Of a DNA stretch of 21,691 nucleotides, positions 15,082 to 21,691 are shown in pieces (position 1 is the stretch's first letter; each line of letters opens with the position of its first letter). The position numbers and the translations under genes are program-made. Source of the DNA: GCA-002779465 sp964596535 (GTDB lineage: Bacteria; Desulfobacterota; Desulfobacteria; Desulfobacterales; UBA2156). The stretch spans positions 1 to 21,691 of the forward strand of contig CAZQUR010000048.1 of assembly GCA_964596535.1 (NCBI GenBank), in the 5' to 3' direction. The notes under the pieces are model-generated. The model had not been told where the DNA came from, did no database searches, and saw only the letters and a program-made list of their open reading frames with translations.

Positions 15082-15815
15082 AGCATTGGGTCGCCTTTTG
15101 GAACATTCTGCTCAAGGACATGCGGACCTATTACCTGAAGCCGCCGAACATCAGCTGGGGGCTTATTTTTCCGCTGGCCTGGACCGGCATGTTTTTTATC
15201 AAATCCGGAAGGGGTCTGGAGAGTGTTACCTCGGTACTCCCGGGCGTGATCGCCCTGTCCATTTTGTTCGGCACCACGTCCCTACTTGCGGTGACCGTGA
15301 CGTTCGAGAAGAAAAACCGCTCGTTCGAACGGCTGATGCTGGCCCCCATTCCACTGGAACTGCTGATGCTGGCAAAGACCAGCGGGGCGATTCTGTTCGG
15401 CGTGGTCAATGCCTTTGTACCCGTTCTCATGGCGGCGTTTCTGGTAAACTTGACCCAAGTGGATTGGACGATTTTTGTTCCGGCGGTCTTTCTGATCTCC
15501 GTGGCATCGACCTTCCTGGGCCTTTTTATCGCGGTGGCGGTCAGCGAGGTGTTCGAGGCACAGACCTTCTCCAATTTCTTCCGATTTCCCATGATCTTTC
15601 TTTGCGGGCTGTTTTTCCCCATCAGCGCGCTTCCGGTGTTTTTAAAACCGCTCTCCTATGCGCTTCCCCTGACCTACGGGGCGGATATGCTCCACGGAGC
15701 CATCCATGGAGGGATGATGATGTCCCTTCCCCTCGATCTGGCCATCCTTGCCGCGTTCTGCGTCGGCTTGTTTGGGTTGAGCCTCCGCAATATCAGCAGG
15801 CGCTGGATTGCCTGA
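15078..15815 (+). CDS. ABC-2 type transporter, permease subunit
   Basis: The 245-residue integral membrane protein has about six helices and the ABC-2 permease hallmarks: an N-terminal cytoplasmic stretch (LLKDMRTYYLKP), FEKKNRSFERLMLAPIP before the middle helices, and the late motif LFFPISALPVFLKPLSYALP followed by LTYGADML. It pairs with the ATPase encoded just upstream (ATGA overlap at 15078-15081). The length is normal for the family. Its last 8 bases overlap the TTG start of the sigma-factor gene, which ties the transporter to the regulatory genes downstream. Confidence 0.93.
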   Translation: MKHWVAFWNILLKDMRTYYLKPPNISWGLIFPLAWTGMFFIKSGRGLESVTSVLPGVIALSILFGTTSLLAVTVTFEKKNRSFERLMLAPIPLELLMLAKTSGAILFGVVNAFVPVLMAAFLVNLTQVDWTIFVPAVFLISVASTFLGLFIAVAVSEVFEAQTFSNFFRFPMIFLCGLFFPISALPVFLKPLSYALPLTYGADMLHGAIHGGMMMSLPLDLAILAAFCVGLFGLSLRNISRRWIA

Positions 15816-16365
15816 TTCCACAGACAGTGATGCGTTTCTGCTGCAGGCCGCCGGCCAAGGCGACCTGGCGTCTTTTTCCCGCATTGTGGACCGCCATCAA
15901 ACCTGGGCCTGGCGGGTCGCCTATCGCTTTACGGGATACGAGGAAGACGCTTCGGACATCGTCCAGGAGGCTTTTTTGCGCCTTTTTGATGCGTCCGGAC
16001 GCTATCGGCCGAAAGCGAAATTCCGGACCTATTTTTATCGAATAATCACCCGCCTTTGTTTGGACCGGGCAAAGAAAAAACAGCCCTTGCTTCTCGAAAC
16101 GATCCCAGATACGCCCGACTCCTCTCCCGATGCAACGGACACGATGATGCGGCAGGAAACCGCCATCGCGGTTCGTGCCGCCCTTGACGCACTGCCGCCC
16201 AATCAACGGTTGGCCATTGTGCTCCGCTATTATGAAAACCTGGGTTACGAGGACATCGCGTCGGCCATGGAGACAACAACCAAAGCCGTGGAACGGCTGC
16301 TGGCCCGTGGTCGGGAACGGCTGCGGGATGTTCTCGGCCGCCGGGGATTTTTTTTCAGTTCCTGA
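15808..16365 (+). CDS. ECF-type RNA polymerase sigma factor
   Basis: The 185-residue protein has only sigma regions 2 and 4, as in ECF (sigma70 group 4) factors. Region 2 spans about 20-92, with DASDIVQEAFLRLF (47-60) contacting the core enzyme and KFRTYFYRIITRLCLDR for -10 recognition. Region 4 spans about 120-172, with LPPNQRLAIVLRYYENLGYEDIA in two parts and the recognition helix TTKAVERLLARGRERLRD. The start is the TTG at 15808, 5 bases before the permease stop; no ATG or GTG gives the conserved N-terminus. It is expected to direct its own operon and to be held inactive by the anti-sigma factor encoded next. Confidence 0.92.
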   Translation: MPDSTDSDAFLLQAAGQGDLASFSRIVDRHQTWAWRVAYRFTGYEEDASDIVQEAFLRLFDASGRYRPKAKFRTYFYRIITRLCLDRAKKKQPLLLETIPDTPDSSPDATDTMMRQETAIAVRAALDALPPNQRLAIVLRYYENLGYEDIASAMETTTKAVERLLARGRERLRDVLGRRGFFFSS

Positions 16366-16417
16366 GCGGGGGTTTCTTCAAACATGCTCGTTTAAATTGA
16401 ATAACGGGGAGAAAACG

Positions 16418-16924
16418 ATGTTGTCATGCACCAAAAACCGAAAACGTCTGAACGCTTATATGGACGGCGAACTGCCGGAGCGGAAACGCCGCGAGGTCGA
16501 GCGTCATCTGGCGCATTGTTCAGTCTGTCGTTTTGAACTTGACGGGTTGCGTGAGCTTGCGCCGCTTTTGGGACACGACGAAGCGCCTCCGGTGCCTGCC
16601 GGGTTGTCGGCCCGGATAATGGCCGAAGCGGTCTTCCGGCAGAGACGAAAAGAAGCCGAAAAAACGTCCGGCTGGAAGTGGCGTGAATTCCTGTTTCATC
16701 CGTGGCTGGTCCGGGGGGCGACGACCGCCGCCTTGGTCGTTGGACTGGCCTTGGGCGCCTGGATGGGCTGGACAAGCCGCCCGAGCCATGATTCGGGGAA
16801 AGAGGTGACCATTACAACCCATGAAAATATTGCGAGGAATATGTATGACTTTGATGTCCTGAGTGCCGAGCCGCGAGGTTCCATTGAGGCCGCAACCCTG
16901 GCGCTTCTGGATGACGGAAGATGA
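16418..16924 (+). CDS. Zinc-finger anti-sigma factor (zf-HC2), membrane anchored
   Basis: The 168-residue protein begins with a zinc-binding anti-sigma domain. H30-x3-C34-x2-C37 (RHLAHCSVC) is the ZAS motif, and C4 may add a fourth ligand. A single membrane helix follows (about 99-118, GATTAALVVGLALGAWMGW), with a short C-terminal part outside. It should hold the adjacent ECF factor at the membrane until a signal arrives. ATG 16418 has GGGGAG 7 bases upstream. The frame is open further upstream, but that part overlaps the sigma gene and has no similarity. It lies 52 bases after the sigma-factor stop, the only real gap in this operon, and overlaps the sensor gene by ATGA. Confidence 0.88.
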   Translation: MLSCTKNRKRLNAYMDGELPERKRREVERHLAHCSVCRFELDGLRELAPLLGHDEAPPVPAGLSARIMAEAVFRQRRKEAEKTSGWKWREFLFHPWLVRGATTAALVVGLALGAWMGWTSRPSHDSGKEVTITTHENIARNMYDFDVLSAEPRGSIEAATLALLDDGR

Positions 16925-17481
16925 GGAAAGCCATGTGGAACAACCTCCGTAAACCGCTGTTTGCCCTGTCCGTGGGCTTGAATCTGGCGTTTATCGCCAT
17001 GTGGCTGGTTCATTCGCTACCAGGCCGCAACAGCGGGCAGGATATATCGAGGTCCGTTGTCGAAACCGCCAGCGTGTCTTCAGCGCTTCATCGCGACATC
17101 GGTGTGACGAAAGCGCAATGGAAAAGGCTTGAGCCCCTGATTCAAGACTTTCGGGTGAAGGCGGCGGAACAACGTCAAAAGACCAGGGCTCTCCGGGGGC
17201 AACTGCTGGATCTGCTTAACAGACCCGAGGCGAACAAAGCCTCTATACGGGAAACGCAGGAAGAGATTCTGGCGGGCCAGCGCCGGATGCAGAACCTGGT
17301 CATCGATCATCTGCTTAAGGAAAAGGAGTTCCTCTCTCCAGAGCAAGGTAGGAAGCTGATGCAATCGCTCCGTGAGCAATGTCGTCGTGATAGCGGCATG
17401 GTTTCCGGAAAAGGTTTTGGCCGAGTGTTGGATGAAAAAACCGGTCTCATGTCGGACAAGGAGAAAACGAAATCACCATGA
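16921..17481 (+). CDS. Periplasmic metal/stress sensor, CnrX/Spy-like (Metal_resist type)
   Basis: The 186-residue protein has one N-terminal membrane helix (about 12-31) and a helical periplasmic domain rich in Gln, Arg and Glu. It carries the LSPEQ motif (138-142) typical of CpxP/Spy/CnrX/ZraP relatives. Possible metal ligands are H57, M123, H130 and C154, by position only. In cnr-type systems such a protein senses Ni/Co or envelope stress and frees the sigma factor through the anti-sigma protein, which fits its place here between the anti-sigma and efflux genes. The start is ATG 16921 (ATGA overlap); ATG 16933 has the better site AGGAAAG and may be used instead. It also overlaps the TolC gene by ATGA. 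Confidence 0.82.
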   Translation: MRKAMWNNLRKPLFALSVGLNLAFIAMWLVHSLPGRNSGQDISRSVVETASVSSALHRDIGVTKAQWKRLEPLIQDFRVKAAEQRQKTRALRGQLLDLLNRPEANKASIRETQEEILAGQRRMQNLVIDHLLKEKEFLSPEQGRKLMQSLREQCRRDSGMVSGKGFGRVLDEKTGLMSDKEKTKSP

Positions 17482-18869
17482 AGATACTGCCGCTGTTGCT
17501 GATTGTGGGCTTGCTTGGCGGATGCGCCACCATACGCCCGACAGATCCATACGCTTCGCTCAATGCGAGAGGAGTTTCCATATCAGGATTTGATGTGGCC
17601 CATCAAGCGCCAAGAATTCCCGAAGGGCCTTTGACGTTGCAACAGGCCATCGAAACGGCGCTTGCCAACAATCCGGAGGTCGCGGCGCGGGGATGGGACA
17701 CGACGGCGGCGCAGGCCAGGCGAGACCAGGCATTCGGTGCACGCCTTCCCCGGGTCGGAATCGTGGGCGGCTATGCCCACACCCTTGATGCGCAGCGGCT
17801 TATTTCCGCCGGCAAAGACGGGGAGCCCGGGCTTTTCAGCCGGGATATCGTCTCAAGCGACCTTGTGGTCTCCATGCCGCTCTTCACGGGCGGGCGGCTG
17901 GTCAACCAGGTGAAGGCGGCGGATCTGCTTCGACGAACGGCTGAACAGCGCCTGGCCCGAAGCCGGGAGGAGCTTGTATTCAACGTCTCCAGCGTCTTCA
18001 ACAGCATTCTGGCTCAGAAACACGTCATTGAATCGCTCGAGTTTTCAAGAAAAACCCTGACGGAGCACGTCTCCCGCATCGACGCCCTCCTATCGGCGCA
18101 GAAAGCCGCCAAGGTGGATCGCATGCGCACCGAGGTCCGCCGGGCGGATATCGAACAACAGTTGGTCAGGGAAAAAAACCTGCAGTCGATTCAACATCGC
18201 GCGCTGGCCAATCTTCTTGGCTTAAGAGATTTTGAAAAGAAACTTTCCCTGCAAGGGGAGCTGGAGATGAGTGAAAAGATATCGGTCCCTGAGTTGGATG
18301 CCGCCCTTTCGACCGCCTGGGAAAGCCGGGGCGACTATCTGGCGGCCCGTTATTCTCTTGAGGCGCAGGCTAAAAACGTGGATGTCGCCAAGTCCGGCTA
18401 CTTACCGACACTTTCCGTGCAAGGCGCTTACGGTGGACGCTGGGCAGCCGGACCGACGACCGGGACGGGCCATGAGCAGGGGGACGTCGGTCGTCTCGGA
18501 CTGGTTCTGGAAGTGCCGATTTTCGAAGGTGGACAGGTGAATGCGGACATTCGGGAACAGAGAGCCAGTCTGGCCGCCGCCCGGGAGCGTCTTCGATTAC
18601 TGGATCTCCAGGTGCGGCTTGAAGTCGAAACCGCACTCTCCAATGTTGAGTCCTCCGGAGAACGTGCGGCCGCGATTCGAGAATCCATTGCCCAGGCCAA
18701 GGAGAGCCTGCGCATAGAGCAGCAGAAATACAATCTCGGCAAGGGGACCATCGTGGATGTGCTCGACGCACAGGCCGCCCTGCTCGAATCGGAAACGAAC
18801 TATTATCGGGTGCTGGCCGAATATCACACGGCGGTTGCGCAATTGAAACTGGCCATGGGGGCGGAATGA
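17478..18869 (+). CDS. TolC-family outer-membrane efflux lipoprotein
   Basis: The 463-residue protein begins with a lipoprotein signal ending LLGGC (C16 as the lipidated cysteine). Two outer-membrane efflux (OEP) repeats follow, opened by LTLQQAIETALANNPEV and closed by EQQKYNLGKGTIVDVLDAQ and NYYRVLAEYHTAVAQL, classic sequences of TolC/OprM/NodT channels. It forms the outer-membrane duct of the tripartite pump encoded by the next two genes. The length is normal. It overlaps its neighbours on both sides by ATGA. Confidence 0.93.
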   Translation: MKILPLLLIVGLLGGCATIRPTDPYASLNARGVSISGFDVAHQAPRIPEGPLTLQQAIETALANNPEVAARGWDTTAAQARRDQAFGARLPRVGIVGGYAHTLDAQRLISAGKDGEPGLFSRDIVSSDLVVSMPLFTGGRLVNQVKAADLLRRTAEQRLARSREELVFNVSSVFNSILAQKHVIESLEFSRKTLTEHVSRIDALLSAQKAAKVDRMRTEVRRADIEQQLVREKNLQSIQHRALANLLGLRDFEKKLSLQGELEMSEKISVPELDAALSTAWESRGDYLAARYSLEAQAKNVDVAKSGYLPTLSVQGAYGGRWAAGPTTGTGHEQGDVGRLGLVLEVPIFEGGQVNADIREQRASLAAARERLRLLDLQVRLEVETALSNVESSGERAAAIRESIAQAKESLRIEQQKYNLGKGTIVDVLDAQAALLESETNYYRVLAEYHTAVAQLKLAMGAE

Positions 18870-20020
18870 ATAAAAAAACAATCTTGATCATTACGTTGAT
18901 CCTCGGAGCTCTTGCGGCTGCCGGGATCGTATTCTTCGATGGCGTTCCTTCGGGAAAAACGTCTGAAAAAACCGTCATGGAACAGCCCGGCAAACAGAAA
19001 CAGCCTCCCCAGGTGCGCGTTATTCCCGCGACAAGATCAAACATCTCGAAAACACTGGAGCTGACCGGCTCCGTGGAACCCTATCGGGTCGCTCTTTTGG
19101 CTTCTCCCGCTGAAGGGCCGGTGGTGGATGTCCGTGTCCGAGAGGGCGACCGGGTTGCAGCGGAGGATTCACTGCTTTCCATAGGAAGGAAGAAGGGGGT
19201 CGAGGCCCTGATCGTCTCTCTTCAAGAAGAGCTGAAAAAGGAGGAGGACAACCTGAACCGGACCCGGCAGCTCGTTGAAAGCCAGGCGTTGCCCGGGGAA
19301 GAACTCGATCAGGCGAAAGCCGCATATGAGAAGGTTCGTGCCTTATTGATCAAGGCCGAGGAGACGGTACTGGATTACATCATCAAGGCACCATGGGCCG
19401 GGGTGGTGTCTCAGGTGAAGGTAAAGGAAGGCGAGTTTGTCGCGCCACGTGCGGTGCTGCTGGAAATATATGATCCGGCCAGTCTGGTCATTCGTGCGTC
19501 GATCCCCGAGAAACACGCGGCGGAAGTCACCGCCGGGATGCACGTCGACGTGCGCCTGGACGCCTACCCCGGCAAAGTCGTCCCGGGCCGGATCGAGCGC
19601 GTTTACCCGTATCTTGATGCGCGGCTACGCACCCGGACCGTGGAAATCGGCTTGGAGGAAGGTTTCCATCTGCTTCCCGGGATGTTCGCTCGGCTGAAAG
19701 TGCTGCTCAAAAGTGAGGAAGAAGCCGTCACCGTACCTGTGGAGGCACTGGTTGACACACCGAAAGGCCAGGTGGTTTTTGTCGTTGAAGACGGAAAAGC
19801 CGTAGCGAGGATGGTGAAAACCGGCATTGAGGCCGGCAACCGGATTCAGATTGTTTCCGGAATCCAGCCCGGCGACAAGGTCATCGTTGCAGGAAACGAG
19901 AAGCTTAAAAACGGCGCTGAGGTGCGGCTTGCGGAAGCTGGCAAGTCGGGAAATGGGCAAAACATAACGATGGCCGAACCCGCCGCCGAGCGGCCCGGTA
20001 AGACTGGGGACGGCGAATGA
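18866..20020 (+). CDS. RND efflux periplasmic adaptor (membrane fusion protein)
   Basis: The 384-residue adaptor links the RND pump to the TolC-like channel. It has an N-terminal membrane anchor (about 5-23) without a lipobox, and a lipoyl domain in two halves (about 74-100 and 171-195, the latter with APWAGVVSQVKVKEGEFV). Between them lies a short coiled-coil hairpin (about 112-168), followed by a beta-barrel domain (PEKHAAEVTAGMHVDVRLDA) and a membrane-proximal domain ending GDKVIVAGNEKLKNGAEVRL. No extra metal-binding N- or C-terminal extension as in CusB is obvious, so the substrate is open. It overlaps both neighbours by ATGA. Confidence 0.93.
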   Translation: MNKKTILIITLILGALAAAGIVFFDGVPSGKTSEKTVMEQPGKQKQPPQVRVIPATRSNISKTLELTGSVEPYRVALLASPAEGPVVDVRVREGDRVAAEDSLLSIGRKKGVEALIVSLQEELKKEEDNLNRTRQLVESQALPGEELDQAKAAYEKVRALLIKAEETVLDYIIKAPWAGVVSQVKVKEGEFVAPRAVLLEIYDPASLVIRASIPEKHAAEVTAGMHVDVRLDAYPGKVVPGRIERVYPYLDARLRTRTVEIGLEEGFHLLPGMFARLKVLLKSEEEAVTVPVEALVDTPKGQVVFVVEDGKAVARMVKTGIEAGNRIQIVSGIQPGDKVIVAGNEKLKNGAEVRLAEAGKSGNGQNITMAEPAAERPGKTGDGE

Positions 20021-21691
20021 GAATTACAGATTATGCCGTCCGACGGAGGCTGGCCACCAGCGCCATCGTCCTGGCCCTTGTCGTTCTCGGGCTTTACGGC
20101 CTGTGGAGGCTGCCGGTGGATTTGCTGCCCAATATCACCTATCCGCTGGTCAAAATTCAAATCAAATGGCCCGGGGCCACGCCGGGTGAGATCGATACGG
20201 AGATTGCCGATCCCATCGAGCGCCTCATGTCCACGGTGGATCGTTTGGATTACCTTGCTTCTTCTTCCATCGAAGGGCTCTATAACCTGAACGTGTACTT
20301 CGAATATGGTGCGGATATCGATGTCGCGTTTCAGGACGCCCTCGCCGCCCTGACACGCGCCCAGCAACAGTTGCCGAAAGATATTGATGCCCCGTATGTA
20401 TTCAAGGCCGATCCTTCGCAGCTCCCGGTCATGCAGTTGACCGTCAGTTCCGAGCACTGGAGTCCGGTGAAATTGAGGGACTGGGCAGACAACTGGCTGC
20501 AGGATCGCATCCTGGCCGTCCGGGGAGTGGCGGGAACCGAAGTTGTCGGCGGACTCGAACGTGAAATCCGCATCCTGCTCGATCCCGCCGCCATGGAAAA
20601 ACATCAACTGTCCCTGGATGCGGTGATCAAGAAAGTTGCCGCCGAAAATCTCGAACAGACCGGCGGCCGGGTCACCGTTGGCGCAAAAGAAATCATCACC
20701 CGGACCCTGGGGGAGTATTCGAATCTTGACGATATCCGCACGGTCGTTGTGGCCGGGGAGGGACATCAGAAAGTCTATTTGCGGGATATCGCCCAAGTGA
20801 TGGATGGCCACGAGGAAGCACGGTTGATGACCCGGTTCAACGGGCGCGAAAGTGTCAAGATCTCGGTCCTGAAGGAAGCCGAGGCCAATACCGTGCGGAC
20901 CGCCGAGGCGGTGGCCCGGCTTCTGGGCGAGCTGAAGGCGGAGCTGCCCGCAGGCCTGCAACTGGACTACGTGGAAGATCAGGCGGTGTACGTCAAACAG
21001 GCGTTGACCGGTGTGCGTAACGCCGCAATGGCTGCGGTCGTGTTGATGATCGTTGTCGTTTACCTGTTTTTGGGGAGCGTCCGGCAGGTGGTGGTCATGG
21101 TCATCGCCCTGCCGCTGACCTTGGTGCTTAACTTCGGCCTGATGAAGCTGGCAGGCTTCTCGCTCAACATCTTTTCCCTCGGGGGACTGGTTGTCGCCAT
21201 CGGCGTTGTATTGAATAACTCCATCGTGGTGGTGGAAAACATTTCGCGACTGCGGCAGGTGAATCCCGGCCAGGATTCGGCTGCACACGCCGTCGATGGG
21301 ACCACCGAAGTGGGACCGGCCCTCGTGGCCGCGACCCTGTCGTTTCTTGCACTGTTCGTCCCGTTCCTCATCGTTCCCGGTTTGACCAGCCTGCTTTTCC
21401 GTGAGTTGATCCTCGTCATCGCGGGTATTGTGATCATCAGTCTGGCCGTCGCTGTGTCGGTCACCCCGATGATCACGGCCACGCTATTCGGCGGCAGCCG
21501 CCCGATACGTCAAGCGGGATGGTTTGAGCGGATATTTGATCGAATCACCCACGGTTACGGTTGGCTGCTCGACAGGATGATTGGCTGGCGATGGCTCGTG
21601 GTGCCGGTTTTTCTGCTATTGGTTGTGGGGGCCGTTGCACTGTCGGGACGGCTCGGCGGTGAATTTCTGCCCTCGATTGATGACGGCCGGA
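20017..21691 (+). CDS. RND efflux transporter permease, N-terminal half, cut by window edge
   Basis: From ATG 20017 (ATGA overlap with the adaptor) 558 codons are open to the window end; about 1,000-1,050 residues are expected in full. The first membrane helix (about 15-31) is followed by the porter-domain start LPVDLLPNITYPLVKIQIKW and the typical PGATPGEIDTEIADPIE. Helices 2-6 follow from about residue 330, with FSLNIFSLGGLVVAIG and SIVVVENISRL in the fourth. The usual proton-relay pair DD of helix 4 (AcrB D407/D408) reads N400-N401 here (VVLNNSIVVVEN). The rest of the fold, including FLGSVRQVVVMVIALPLTLV, looks intact. The substrate type (metal or hydrophobic compound) cannot be set. The matching Lys of helix 10 lies outside the window. 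Confidence 0.94.
   Translation, partial: MRITDYAVRRRLATSAIVLALVVLGLYGLWRLPVDLLPNITYPLVKIQIKWPGATPGEIDTEIADPIERLMSTVDRLDYLASSSIEGLYNLNVYFEYGADIDVAFQDALAALTRAQQQLPKDIDAPYVFKADPSQLPVMQLTVSSEHWSPVKLRDWADNWLQDRILAVRGVAGTEVVGGLEREIRILLDPAAMEKHQLSLDAVIKKVAAENLEQTGGRVTVGAKEIITRTLGEYSNLDDIRTVVVAGEGHQKVYLRDIAQVMDGHEEARLMTRFNGRESVKISVLKEAEANTVRTAEAVARLLGELKAELPAGLQLDYVEDQAVYVKQALTGVRNAAMAAVVLMIVVVYLFLGSVRQVVVMVIALPLTLVLNFGLMKLAGFSLNIFSLGGLVVAIGVVLNNSIVVVENISRLRQVNPGQDSAAHAVDGTTEVGPALVAATLSFLALFVPFLIVPGLTSLLFRELILVIAGIVIISLAVAVSVTPMITATLFGGSRPIRQAGWFERIFDRITHGYGWLLDRMIGWRWLVVPVFLLLVVGAVALSGRLGGEFLPSIDDGR

Noticed and set aside
19846..21288. Long open frame on the minus strand (480 codons) inside the adaptor and RND genes
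   Set aside because: It mirrors the well-supported RND gene; the translation is rich in His, Gln, Asp and Gly with no family features, as expected of an antisense frame in GC-rich DNA.

Overview
The window looks like a chromosomal segment of a GC-rich Gram-negative bacterium. Tightly packed operons with many ATGA stop/start overlaps, an outer-membrane TolC-type protein and an RND pump show the Gram-negative envelope. The gene content and protein style suggest a Desulfobacterota/deltaproteobacterial relative. That placement is inference only, because no rRNA or other taxonomic marker is present.

Region 1 (1-2938, + strand) is a decaying defence-type block. It holds the C-terminal half of a type I restriction HsdR subunit, then a small ORF broken by an in-frame TGA, then an uncharacterised protein with five clustered cysteines that starts on an ATGA overlap. 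After a 197-base gap comes a Fic-family gene that has lost its catalytic core.

Region 2 (3099-6602, - strand) is a four-gene operon read right to left: ADP-ribosylglycohydrolase, nicotinate phosphoribosyltransferase (pncB), a zinc-ribbon SAM methyltransferase and a TraR/DksA-type zinc-finger protein. The first two overlap and link ADP-ribose removal with NAD salvage.

Region 3 (6603-11658) has a 523-base intergenic stretch, a Ca2+-type P-type ATPase (+), and a convergent two-transmembrane K+ channel with two tandem RCK modules (-).

Region 4 (11841-13984, + strand) has an ArsR-family repressor behind a clear inverted-repeat operator. Its cysteine-rich tail carries its own internal start with a strong ribosome binding site. 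It overlaps a MOT1-type molybdate/sulfate transporter gene and is followed by a YnfA-family membrane protein with its own promoter.

Region 5 (14107-21691, + strand) is one long, almost gap-free operon that runs out of the window: ABC ATPase, ABC-2 permease, ECF sigma factor, zinc-finger anti-sigma factor, CnrX/Spy-like periplasmic sensor, TolC-like lipoprotein, membrane fusion protein and RND permease. The layout resembles a cnr-type envelope/metal-stress circuit controlling an efflux pump, with an ABC exporter added at the front. The RND permease carries Asn-Asn where the proton-relay Asp-Asp pair is normally found.

No rRNA, tRNA, CRISPR array, insertion sequence or origin was recognised.
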